64,000 nt of DNA, taken from NCBI RefSeq assembly GCF_020536995.1, contig NC_068355.1:76508026-76572025 (forward strand). The letters are read 5' to 3'. The position numbers and the translations under genes are program-made. This document shows, piece by piece, positions 24,735 through 34,968 of the stretch (its first letter is position 1; each line of letters starts with the position of its first letter). Below the pieces are notes generated by a model. It made no database searches and was not told the DNA's origin. It saw nothing but the letters and a program-made list of their open reading frames with translations. This DNA comes from Dreissena polymorpha. Taxonomy: Eukaryota; Mollusca; Bivalvia; Myida; Dreissenidae.

Positions 24735-24800
24735 CAGGCTAATCAGGGACGACACTTTCCGTATAAACTGGAATTTTGCTAAGAAGAGACTTTCTTTGTT
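24735..24800. mobile_element. Fragment of the same MITE family
   Basis: ACAGGCTAATCAGGGACGAC followed by ACTTTCCGTATAAACTGG matches one arm and the loop of the element at 24254-24512. The other arm is absent. Confidence 0.75.
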
Positions 24801-25084
24801 TTTCAATATTAGTCTCAGTCATGTGTTATTTTGCCGACTGATGCACATTCGCATTTATTATTTGAATCTGTGACAAAAAAGTGGAAATTTTTCAATTGTA
24901 CAAACGTTGACAAAGTCACTTAGAATGTACAAAGTTCAGCACCTAGCTCCATTTCTTCTCACCCACCCTCTGCCATTTTCGTGCGGCTAAATCACTATAT
25001 CTTTACAATTTAACAAAATCGTTTTAATGAAAGTTGTTTATTTACATAAACTAAACGTAAACACATTTACATTTTTTTTGTGTG

Positions 25085-25280
25085 AGACGCAGTGGTGTAG
25101 TGGATATCGTGTCCAATGAGGGATCGGGAGGTCAGGTTTTCGATCCCAATTGTGGGGGTGTTCTTTAGATTTCCCCCAATTGACCCAAGAACTGGTTCTA
25201 GTCCCGGTTAACGGACTCGAGACCGTTTCAAAGAAGCATTAGGCTCTCTGTGCAATCGAGCTAAAATAAATACTTTTAAA
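25085..25280 (+). mobile_element. tRNA-derived SINE
   Basis: The head has an A box (GTGGTGTAGTGGATATCGTG) and a B-box-like GTTTTCGATCCC at tRNA spacing. Then comes a non-tRNA body and an A/T-rich tail (TAAAATAAATACTTTTAAAC). It resembles the copy at 29729. It lies in intron 2 of the SnoaL-like gene, antisense to it. Confidence 0.75.
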
Positions 25281-25781
25281 CTAAATGAGTTTTCCTCACT
25301 AATCCACGTAGTGTCATTTGCAGGTATTCCGGTAAAACGGATGACTTAATCATATTAATGAAAATTATCACATATTGTGGTAATGCGAACATCATTTAGC
25401 CCTTAAAGAATTTCGCACGAGTATCCATCAATCAGCATCGTGTTAGACAAAGCGGGCGTACCGAAAAATAGTGTGTTTGTCGGTAAGCTTAAGGTACGCA
25501 CGCAACAACTGCTGCTTTTTCTGTTTTGTCTGTCGCACGCTATTGAGCGCGAGTAATGGCTAGTACCAAAACAAACTACCTAAACACAATAAAAGAAAAG
25601 TATGTTAAATACTCGAATAGTTGCTTTATGTATCATACTCTAATAGGATGAAATATTATGGACCATGGAATGTGTACACAATATGTCATTGTATTCGTAT
25701 TCGCGACATTCGGTGGCGTTCATATAGTTTATTCATATAAATTATTCAGGAAATCAGAACAACATGAAATTAACATAATAC

Positions 25782-25995
25782 CTGATATGACGTCAAGCAC
25801 TTCCCAAGGAAAGCCGTGATTGAATGCTTCTTGAAACAGGTGCAGTGATTCGTCTGATGTCAGATCTGAGTTATACAAAACGCTGTCATGGAAGAAAAGG
25901 TTGTAGTTGCCCATCTGAATCTGTTCAGCCAAATTAAATTTTCTTCCACCGTTCGATTGTAAGAAAAACACCTTTTTATCCACGGATTGCCAGTC
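25782..25995 (-). CDS. Pathogen-related-type SnoaL-like protein, exon 2
   Basis: A 214-base exon bounded by TTTCAG (25996-26001) and a GT donor (25781-25780, ...ATATCAG then GTATTATG). It encodes DWQSVDKKVFFLQSNGGRKF, then NLAEQIQMGNYNLFFHDSVL, then TSDESLHLFQEAFNHGFPWE and VLDVIS. 'F...F..GFPWEVL.V.SGPP' across the junction to exon 3 fits the family. Exon 1 ends in phase 0 and this exon in phase 1, consistent with both neighbours. The GAT/ATC microsatellite begins only about 60 bases upstream of this acceptor. Confidence 0.88.
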
Positions 25996-26050
25996 CTGAA
26001 ATTGACCAAACACATTCAAAAAATAGATCTCGACCGAGATATTTACAAAC

Positions 26051-26052
<2 letters not shown>

Positions 26053-26116
<64 letters not shown>

Positions 26117-26222
26117 CCACCACCACCACCACCAACACCACCATCATCATCATCATCAACAACATCATCATCACCATCAGCAGCAGCAGAATAAGCAGCA
26201 TCACCACCATCATCATCATCGT
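26053..26222. repeat. (ATC)n / (GAT)n microsatellite
   Basis: Over 20 uninterrupted ATC triplets, then interspersed CACCAC, CAACAACATCATC and CAGCAGCAG stretches. On the minus strand it reads as a long Asp run, because all three-base periods stay open. That frame belongs to intron 1, not to a protein. Confidence 0.95.
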
Positions 26223-26508
26223 TATTTTCTTCGCCGGTTTGGTTGTAAGGTGGGGGGAGGGGGCATGAGGCACGACGACACACACATAATCCGCCAGTCT
26301 GGTCTGTTTTGGGCTGTAGCTCATCCCTTCGAAAGGACGTCCACGTTTTTCACATTGCATCCAGCCTTTGTTCTGGCGGCTGTGACGGCTACTTCTCTCT
26401 CTAGCATGCATTAGAAATAAGCCTTACACATTAATTTGTGCCTAGTGACGTGCCCAAAACAAATCAGCTCTCTTTGTTCGACGGTCGCCAGTTTGGGGTT
26501 AATGTCCG

Positions 26509-27268
26509 CGAAGAAGTATGGCGTACCATTTGGGTCGAAAGTCAACAAGACCTACTAGTAAAAAGAGAAATGTACTTCAACGTACAATATGTACGTCGAA
26601 GTACAAAAATTATACTTCGACGTATAAATATGAAATACACTTCGAAGTATATATTTGTACGTCGAAGAACAATTTGTACTTCGACGTGCACGTTTGTACT
26701 TCGACGTACACATTTTTTGAACAGCCAATAAAAACACTCGTCTCTAAAGCCGCTTTTCCTTCAGATTTATTCATAATAAATGTTAAAAATCTTCTTTCAT
26801 TGAGGACAAAATGAATAAAAAAAGAATTGTAAATAAGTATCTGCTTGACGGTAAATTTGACGAAAGAAATAATTATGTTTTAAATTTACATTTAAATCGA
26901 AAATTTCAGTCGTGGCGACGAGTACACATATTGTTGAACCCGTATTTGTGTTTCTATTAGGAACGGTATTTACGCCTCTTAATTCGCAAAAAGTGTCTAT
27001 TATATTTAAATACATTTGTACTCGTAAAGGTATGATTTCTAGATTTCAAATGATACTAGCAATAGAATAAACACACCAGGTAGCAAAAGAACCGGCGTAT
27101 TATCCGCCATTAAAGGCGTCTTCTGGTTGGCTTACACGCACGGGTCGGTAAAAACTGTACGTCTAAAAAATGTACTTAGACGTACATATTGTAAGTCGAA
27201 GTACATTTCTCTTTTTACCTAGTAGGTCTTGTTGACTTTTGACCCAAGTGGTACGCCATAAAGAAGTG
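26509..27268. repeat. Large inverted repeat with about 100-bp arms
   Basis: The left arm (about 26509-26605) reads GCGTACCATTTGGGTCGAAA, then GTCAACAAGACCTACTAG, then AAAAAGAGAAATGTACTTC. The right arm (about 27160-27268) is its reverse complement with few differences. The right arm is continuous with a LINE C-terminal fragment. The structure may be two head-to-head LINE tails or a fold-back element. It sits in intron 1 of the SnoaL-like gene. Confidence 0.75.
26577..26716. repeat. Cluster of GTACTTCGACGTAC units in alternating orientation
   Basis: GTACTTCGACGTAC, or its complement GTACGTCGAAGTAC, or one-base variants, occurs about seven times in 140 bases, spaced 15-20 bases apart by AT-rich linkers. 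Further units lie at 27157-27205. Each unit is near-palindromic, so the cluster can fold extensively. Confidence 0.8.
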
Positions 27269-27480
27269 CGTATTCATATTCCGGACGTAATCATCGGTCT
27301 TGTGATCCAGGTAGGAGATGCGGAGTAGTCTTGGAAGACACTTGGGTTTGAAGGCCTCTACCCTCAGCCCTTTCGCCAGGCTATGCAGGTCTCGCGTATG
27401 ATTGAGAATAAGAGGAATTTGTAGAGCATGTCCTGAAGCTGACGGACCTTTATCTCTTGGTATCCTTCGCAACGAGCTCT
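27215..27480 (-). mobile_element. LINE C-terminal fragment
   Basis: The minus-strand frame contains LRVEAFKPKCLPRLLRISYL followed by DHKTDDYVRNMNTHF. This matches the 'F.TKCLRKLLRISYLEHKTNDWV' stretch common in RTE-like LINE proteins of molluscs (recollection). Only about 85 codons remain. Confidence 0.7.
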
Positions 27481-28117
27481 TATATTATATATTTTACTGG
27501 GGTCAAGATATAGTTAGAAATTCAAGAAATTTAGAATCGGTGCTCTATATTTAGTCATGCTGAAGATATTTATTTAAAAAATAAAAATCATGTTATTTCT
27601 TTGGATTCGAGCTTCTGGGTCTATGAACGTAGACGATCGCATTTTAGTTTAGGCGAATGGATATCATATTTTGTTCGTTTCGTTCCACCAGACTTGTCAT
27701 TGTTTCTATATTCTCGTTATTAATGTATAGATCTGATGGTATTAATGGGGTTGTAGTTTCTGTTGATTGCAATAATCATAATACCTTTTTATCAAAACTG
27801 AGATCAATAACATGTTGGTTTTCGCCATCTATTTTATCATCCGTACTACTCGACCTACATATTTTGTCCATTCGAAGTCCCAATCGGCCTCACTATTTCC
27901 CAAACCACTTACTACGACAAGCCGGTTTGTGTTGGTACAATAATATACGTTTTACATCTCACATTGTCTCATGCAATATAAGTGTTTTCCTTTCTTCAAT
28001 TACCTGAGCGCTGTTGAAAGTAATTAATTTAAAAAAGGACCTTCACAATTGTGACCGTTTATATTTCTAAAATTAAAACCGTATGATTATATTGAATGAC
28101 TGTTGTCAGATGCTTAC
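27481..28117. other. Intron 1 remainder, no gene seen
   Basis: AT-rich; the open frame at 27657-28007 has no recognisable feature. Confidence 0.55.
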
Positions 28118-28330
28118 CTTCTCATGCATCTTATGCGTGCTCTCCATTTCCCAGGTTTTCACCAGGTTTTCTACCGTTTTCTCCAGCGACCCTACTGGGT
28201 GGTTTCTAATCTTCCCAGCGAGGTAGGCTCTATCCACGACCTCAAAGTTCGGCTTACCGTACCTCCACTGGATATCCGGTTCCTCAATGAAGCTGCGCAC
28301 TGGAGTTTGGGGATTAGTCTTATCATCCAT
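28118..28330 (-). CDS. Pathogen-related-type SnoaL-like protein, exon 1 (N-terminus)
   Basis: First coding exon, 71 codons. It starts at an ATG (28330-28328) in good context (A at -3, G at +4) with MDDKTNPQTPVRSFIEEP, then DIQWRYGKPNFEVVDRAYLA, GKIRNHPVGSLEKTVENLVK and TWEMESTHKMHEK, then AAG|GTAAGC. 'WR.GKP.Y..V...Y...K...H..GSLE..V.NLVKTWEME..HK' is the N-terminal signature of the pathogen-related family, so the start is probably right. Intron 1 is about 2.1 kb. No signal peptide is visible, suggesting a cytosolic protein. NTF2/SnoaL-like proteins usually bind small hydrophobic ligands; the substrate cannot be inferred here. Confidence 0.88.
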
Positions 28331-29260
28331 GCTATCTCTTCACTGTTTCTATTTGCAATGTGCTGTCTGTATGGCTTTCTGCGTCAATTGCGAACACTAG
28401 GTCGATTTCAGTGTTGCTACTCTTGTTTTGAATGGAAAGTTCTTTCTGCTGATAATATAAAACGCTGCATTACATATTAATGATGATACATTAACAGTAA
28501 GTTTAGTTAACAACGAAAATAAAAAATATATTTTTATTAGCATTTGTTTCAGTATAAGTAACTGTAATTTCACACTAGTATAACAACAGTAAAACATTCT
28601 TACATTTTAAACAAAATTCACTACCGTTTGAACCATAATACATAACACTTCACTATTATGCGCGTTTTACTGCGGTTTTGAAAGTATAAGTCAAGTATAA
28701 GTTCGATTTATAAAAGAAGCATGTTAGAATTTCCGCTAATTAAAAGTGCATTACGTCTAGCAGGATTTATGCATTCCGCCACGCATCACTGTGATTCAGC
28801 CTAGCGTGGCAACTAATTTCGTCATCACGATACATAGTGGGACATCTTGGGACGCAGTGATATTGTCGTGGCAAAGCACAGGGACATAAAAGGTATATAA
28901 ACTATACATATATACAAGGGATACAACTGTCAAACAAATTAATTAACACTCTTGTCTAAATTATAGCCCATATTTACATAAACGATGATGGTGAATTCTT
29001 TTCAGCCATAACACTTTGGAATGCTTCGGATAAATGTTCATTACCGTTTGTAAAACTACATGTGATTGGTCCGATAAAATCAAGTCATGGTTCCCGGTAT
29101 TTTGATACAACTAACTAATTAATGACTTGCAGCCTGGTTTAAAAATTCACACGCCCACAAAAAGTAAACAAATCACGAGTTGTACAATTTAAAGAACGAA
29201 AATAAGGCAATATCGATATTAATTGTTTTACCTTTTCATTCTTAGTGATACGGAACATAT
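28331..29260. other. No gene seen; upstream of the SnoaL-like gene
   Basis: This stretch lies between the divergent starts of the SnoaL-like gene (minus) and the helicase relic (plus), so promoters would be expected. No clear TATA/initiator pair could be assigned. Confidence 0.5.
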
Positions 29261-29728
29261 TTGAGATATTCATTCTCAATTAAAATGAATTCACCGCAAT
29301 TACACGCACACGGTCACAATTTATTGATTTTGGGATCCGCTGGCACAGGGGAATCGTATGTTGTCTCCGATATTGCAAATGTATTACACTCCAAAGGGCT
29401 ATGTGTTCAAGTTACATGTTCCACCGGGATTGCCTGTGTAGTTTACGGTAATATTTACTTTATTTACTTAATTTGCTTTATAATATATATATACCATATT
29501 TGTATCATCGCATTTCTGATTTTGTTCTTTACCACATTATATTTCGTTTGGTATTCTATCAATGTTACTGACAATGACTGTATATTTCCTACTATAAACT
29601 AAGAATCATTAAAATACATGATATGTCTATCAGTTATAGACATAACTTTTATTATTGTCCTAGAAATTATATTTCATTAACTAGAATAATAAAAGCGCTG
29701 ATTAGAGTGGGCTCGAACAATATACAGA

Positions 29729-29935
29729 TAGCGGTGGTGTAGTGGATGGGGTGTCCGCCTTGCGATCAGGAGTTCGTGGGTTCTCTTCCTACTCGAGAAG
29801 CGTTCTCATCATCTCCTCCATAGATACCAAGTACTGGTTCATCACAGAAAACGGATTTGATAACGTCCATATCTGCCTACAATGCTCGAAGGGCGCTTGG
29901 CAGTATACACATATCGATAGATAGATATTTGAAGT
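29729..29935 (+). mobile_element. tRNA-derived SINE in the helicase intron
   Basis: A box GCGGTGGTGTAGTGGATGGG and a weak B box GTGGGTTCTCTTCC, then a body ending in GATAGATAGATA. Related to the SINE at 25085-25280. Confidence 0.7.
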
Positions 29936-30124
29936 AATACATGTACATATTTTAAGACTAACATAGCATTTTGCATTTGAAATCGATGCATCATTATATG
30001 TGTATTTGAACAATCTTTATTTTCAGGTAGTGGAAGGCCATATGGTGTCAACACTGTTCACAAGTTCGTCGGTATTTTTAGATGGTCGTCATGATCCTGA
30101 AGAAATATTGTCAGCTTTAATTCC

Positions 30125-30192
30125 AGATATTAGAGCGTTGTTGAAAGAAGAGGGCCTTAGATATTAGAGCGTTGTTGAAAGAAGAGGGCCTG
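30125..30192 (+). repeat. 34-bp direct duplication at the array edge
   Basis: AGATATTAGAGCGTTGTTGA and the following 14 bases occur at 30125-30158 and again at 30159-30192. The first copy is helicase coding sequence (DIRALLKEEG); the second runs straight into the tandem-array element. It may mark how the array was inserted. Confidence 0.75.
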
Positions 30193-32150
30193 AAAGGCCC
30201 AAAGTCGCTCACCTGAGATTTAAAGAAACTGATCTGTTCTGTGCAGCCCAAGATGTCATTAGAACAAATGTTCTAACCAACTTTCATGACTTATGAACAC
30301 CCTGACAGCCACGTTTTTTCAACAGACCAGAACCATTTTCAAACAAATCCAAGATATCATTTAAACACATATTCTGACAAAGTTTAATAAAGATTCATGA
30401 AGCCATATAAGGCAAAGAGCCCCACCCACTGGTGGTCATGTTTTTCAAGAAACTGAAACCATTTTGAACTTGTCCAAGATATCATTGGGACAAATCTTCT
30501 GACAAAGATTGATGATGATCGGACAATAAATATGGCTTCTAGAGTGTTAATTAAGGAAAGATGCCACGCCCCCTTGGCGGCCATGTTTTTTCCACCAAGG
30601 AACCATTTTCGAACTCATCCAATATATCATTGGTACAAATCTTGTGACCAAGTTTCATGATGATCGGACAATAAATGTGGTCTCTAGAGTGTACATAAGG
30701 TTTTACTAAAGCAATATATAGCCATATTAGGAAAAATGCCCCGCCCCCTGGTGGCCATGTTTTTTAAGCAATCGAAACCATTTTCAAACTCATCCAAGGT
30801 ATCATTGAGACAAATCTTCTGACCAAGTTTCATGAAGATCGGAAAATAAATGTGGCCTCTAAAGTGTTTATAAGGTTTTACTATAGCCATATAAGGAAAA
30901 ATGCCCCGCCCCCTGGAAGCCATGTTTTTCAACCAGCCGGCATCATTTTTAGATCCGTCCAAGATATTATTGGGATAAATCTTCTGGCCAAGTTTCATGA
31001 AGATCGGACAATAAATGTTGCCTCTAGAGTGTTAACAAGATTTTTCTATAGGCATATATAGCCATATTAGGAAAATTTCCCCGCCCCTTGGCAGCCGTTT
31101 GTTTTCAATCAAACGTAATAATTTTCAAACTCATCCAAGACACCATTGAGACAAATCTTCTGACCAAATTTCAAAAAGATTGAACAATAAATGTGGCCTG
31201 TAGAGTGTTAACAAGGTTTTACTAAAGCGATATAAGGGAAAATGCCCCGCCCCCTGGTCGCCATGTTTTAAAGCAACCGAAACCATTTTAGAACCTATTC
31301 AAGATATCATTGGGACACATCTTCTGTCCAAGTTTCATGAAGATCGGAAAATAAATGTGGCCTCTATAGTGTTAGCACAGTTTTACTCTAGCCATTTAAG
31401 GAAAAATGCCCCGCCCACTAGCGGCCATGTTTTTCAACCAGCCGGCATCATTTTTGAACTCGTCCAAGATAGTATTGGGATGAATCTTCTGACCAAGTTT
31501 CATGACGATCGGACAATAAATGTGGTCTCTAGAGTGTTAACAAGATTTTACTATATCCATGTATAGCCATATTAGGAAAAATGCCCCTCCCCCCCCATGT
31601 GGCCATGTTTTTAAAGCAACCGAAATCATTTTCGAACCTATCCAAGATATTATTGGGACAACTCTTCTGACCAAGTTTCATGAAGATCGGAAAATAAATG
31701 TGGCCTCTAGAGTGTTAACAAGGTTTTAATATAGCCAGATAAGGAAAAATGCCCCGCCCCCTGGCGGCCATGTTTTTCAACCAACCGGCATCATTTTTTA
31801 ACTCGTCCAAGATATTATTGGGATAAATCATCTGACCAAGGTTCATGAAGATCGGACAATAAATGTTGCCTCTAGAGTGTTTACAGGATTTTTCTATAGC
31901 CATATATAGCCATATACGGAAAAATGCCCCGCCCTTTGGCAGCCATGTTTTTCAAGCAAACGTAACCATTTTCGAACTCATCCAAGATATCATTGAGACC
32001 AATCTTCTGACCAAATTTCATGAATACTGCACAATAAATGTGGCCTCTAGAGTGTTAACAAGGCAAATGTTGACGCCGCACAACTCACGACGCACGACGG
32101 ACAAAAGGCGATCACAAAAGCTTACCATGAGCATGTGTAAACTGATTGTG
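30184..32150. repeat. Tandem-array element, about 165-bp monomers, inserted in the helicase gene
   Basis: The 5' flank has a small palindrome GGGCCTGAAAGGCCC followed by GTCGCTCACCTGAG. The core is about eleven diverged monomers, each with CGCCCCCTGG.GGCCATG, a CAAGATATCATTG.GACAAAT block, CTGACCAAGTTTCATGA and CTCTAGAGTGTTAACAAGG. The 3' flank has ACGACGGACAAAAGGCGATC then ACAAAAGCTTACCATGAGCA. No coding capacity. The architecture matches the 'pearl'/tandem-repeat-carrying non-autonomous elements described in bivalves, often linked to Helitron-like transposition (established for the type, inferred here). Confidence 0.75.
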
Positions 32151-33629
32151 TTATCATAGATGAATGTTAAATGATAAGTAAAAGTCTATGGACAGCATAT
32201 ACAATGTTTGCAAAATGAAAAAAAAAAACAATTGACCATTTGGTGGTATTCAAATTGTTTTGTGTGGGGACTTCTATCAACTCCCACTAGTGGTCAATCT
32301 TCCATACAGTGACACTGGGGAATACTATTTTAACTGCTTTTTATTCAAAGATGTTTTCACACACAAAATGTTATTGGAACAATATATGCGAACGACAGCA
32401 GCTGAAATCTTACTGTCTAATACAGTAAAAAAATGTTTTTCACGGAAATTTCAGTGATGAAGTTATGAATGTGTGAAGTAATTATCAAGGCTTCTCACTG
32501 GCAACAGATCAGCACAAAACACAAAGCTTTTCGCCACTATAAGAGAACTGTATTTCAGAAATATCCTGGGGAATTGTTTGAGTTTTCATCCAACGATCGT
32601 GGACATAAACAAGACTTGGACAGAATTGCTGCACCAAAAATGTTGTGGTTAAAAAATGCATGCCCAGTTCAGCTTATTCACACCTTGAATGAAAAACGTG
32701 TGAATGGAGTAACCGACATTGTGCGTGCAATTACTGCAGAAAAAGTTGTGGTTGAGTTTCCCTCAGTGTTAATCACAATTGATATTCAAAAAATTGTATT
32801 CACAGTTATTCATCATTTATTAACAATAATGAGTAAATTCAACATGTTTGTATTATATTTACAATTTATGATTCCACATGAGTCATTATAATTTCAAAAA
32901 GATAAGAAATGTATAATTCTGACATGGATATACAGGTCATTTTAATTTTATAATATTGTCGAAATAAGGTTACTAATTAACAAACAATCTTAACACATAC
33001 TGTAGTTTCCAATTATTAATAATGATCCATTGAATGAATCATTAAATAGAAATGTAATGTTAGTTTTGTGTATAATCCAAAGGACAAGATAGTTACTGCG
33101 GAACGAGAGCAATTCCCGTTGAAACCTGCATTTGCTCTGACCATTCACAAGTCACAGGGATGATCTTGCAGAAGTATGTACATCATAATTATGCATGTAT
33201 AAGAATGTATTATACATCAATAGATTTCATTATTAATTGGATGTAACATATTAATATGTTCATATTGTTTTAAAGTATTTTAACATCAAACAATATATAT
33301 ATACAATTTATAATCAGGTTCATTGTCTGGAATGTAAACTAATTGTGGTTCATGATTTTATAATAAATCACAATAATAAAATATTTTCAAATAATTGATT
33401 CTATTGCACAAAGTGATTTGTAACTATAATGTGAATATACCTACACATTAAAATTTAAATCAGTTGTTGATTTTTTAAAATTGTAATGTAATATAATGTA
33501 TTTCAGTGTTGAAATTGACTGTCGCGGTATATTTTAACTTGGCCAGTTAGGCGTGGCCATTTCACGAGTAAAAAGTGTAGAAAGGGCGTGTGGTCAACTG
33601 TCAACCTACAAAACAAGTAATAGACATCA

Positions 33630-34184
33630 TGAATTCTACAGTGTTGGATGTACATGATGATCTGTCATGCTGTAGGAAGACGCTAACATGAGATAATATT
33701 ACAGGTCATACAATAGGAACATTTATAAATATACAATGCATATATAGATTGAAAATACGTTTACAGTGCTTTGAATAAATCAGATGTATTTATATACAAA
33801 TATCAAAGAACAAATAATACACTGTACATCATACCTTAATTTGTATTTATTCAATATCATGTTTTATGTTTAAAATGGTAAAAAAAACTTACTTTTTATG
33901 AAATAATAAATCATATATAAATGTAGCATTTATTTTAAACAGATATAATGTTTTTTCATTCATTAATTTCATAAAAAATATGTTGTGCATAGATTTCAGT
34001 ATGGAATGTGATGAGCAAAATACAGAACAAACGTATGAATATCAATAACCGCCAAATATACCCACTTAGGGTATTATAACCTGACAGGTTATAATTAATG
34101 TTTCATTGTGATGAGCAATAGGAGCTTCACGTCCTACACATTTAAATAATATTACATTCATTAATGCGAAGATTTTAATGCCTG
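33630..34184. other. No gene seen
   Basis: AT-rich spacer between the converging helicase and transposase relics. It contains a small palindrome near 34071-34097 (TATAACCTGACAGGTTATAA). Confidence 0.55.
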
Positions 34185-34960
34185 TTATGATGACTGGTTG
34201 GCACACCTTGTTTGAATTTTCTTCTTATGACCTGGCATGCTTATATTAAATAATGTTGTTGGTTCAGAATTCATAGATTTTTTATATTGGTATGCAGATA
34301 GATAAGCATTTGCACCATTGTAAGTTGCATATTGTTGGCAAAATACAATTTCACTAACATCTGAATTTAACAGGGCTGATGTTATTGGAATGCTTGTTTT
34401 TAAACTAAACACATTATCAGTCAATTCAATAAATACTTGTAAACAGGATTGAATGTCTTCCATACATTGCTTAGACATAAAACATTTATATTTTTTATTT
34501 TTTGCAATGTCAGTGTCATTTACTATGCTATTTTCCCATTGCAAAAACCAAACATCTACTTTTATTTGTATTAATCGTTTATCACTTGTATCTGCAATTC
34601 GTTTTTTGTCTCTAAATATTTCTACCATTTTGGAAGTCTGTTGAATTAATTATATTACACCATCACGTATTTTTCCCTTCTCACCTAAAGCATTTTTATA
34701 CAATTGAAAACAATGACACATTTCAGATGAAAGTAGAATTTCTCATTTTTCATTGGCTATCCATATGAAAGTGTTCAGATGTAAGTTTTCTATGTAATTG
34801 TAAGACATTTTGTTGGTCCCAAGCATAATAGGCAGTAAACATTTGCCAATGAATTTCTGGTTTATTTGGTTGGGTTAGAAGTCTTGTACATCCTTTTGAA
34901 ATTCCTTTTTTTATGTTTTAATATGTTGTTTCAATTTTTTTTCAATACATGTGAAATATC
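34185..34960 (-). pseudogene. P-element/THAP9-like transposase fragment
   Basis: The minus-strand frame 34628-34185 reads MVEIFRDKKRIADTSDKRLI, VDVWFLQWENSIV, SKQCMEDIQSCLQVFIEL and ALLNSDVSEIVFCQQYATYN, then GANAYLSAYQYKKSMNS. Upstream (34960-34650), in other frames, are KPEIHWQMFTAYYAWDQQN and LQLHRKLTSEHFHMDS. 'W...WE....K...S.QC..D...C...F..L' and 'LNSD..E..FCQQR..YNGANT.P....Y...MN' are the C-terminal pattern I associate with THAP/P-type transposases in bivalves and cnidarians. Stops and frameshifts in the upstream part and the lack of an N-terminus show it is dead. Family name is moderately certain. Confidence 0.6.
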
Positions 34961-34968
34961 CATAATAA

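Larger units (their letters stand above)
22857..25781 (-). other. Intron 2 of the SnoaL-like gene, repeat-rich
   Basis: About 2.9 kb between a GT donor (25781-25780 on the minus strand) and an AG acceptor (22858-22857). It holds a 175-bp tandem duplication, a MITE hairpin, a partial MITE arm and a SINE (separate entries). No other coding sequence seen. Confidence 0.75.
29285..33625 (+). pseudogene. Broken PIF1-like DNA helicase gene
   Basis: Helicase motifs appear in order in spliced-looking pieces. Piece 1 (to 29447, donor GTAATA) has HNLLILGSAGTGESYVVSDI, then GLCVQVTCSTGIACVVYG. This is the Walker A region, but the catalytic Lys of GTGKS is Glu. Piece 2 (from 30027 after TTTCAG) joins in phase: SGRPYGVNTVHKFVGIF, then a frameshift to DGRHDPEEILSALIPDIRAL. 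After a repeat insertion, 32260 onwards has CGDFYQLPLVVNLPYSDTGE. Next, 32560-32770 has FQKYPGELFEFSSNDRG and APKMLWLKNACPVQLIHTLN. Then 33075-33165 has YNPKDKIVTAEREQFPLK and FALTIHKSQG followed by a stop. Finally 33510-33570 has VEIDCRGIF, stop, LGQLGVAISRVKS. The copy is inactive: P-loop Lys lost, several frameshifts and stops, and a 2-kb insertion. Confidence 0.85.

Noticed and set aside
25996-26283. Long Asp-rich open frame upstream of exon 2 of the SnoaL-like gene
   Set aside because: It is the GAT microsatellite read through intron 1. Exon 2 starts at a TTTCAG acceptor, and exon 1 lies at 28118-28330 with matching phase.
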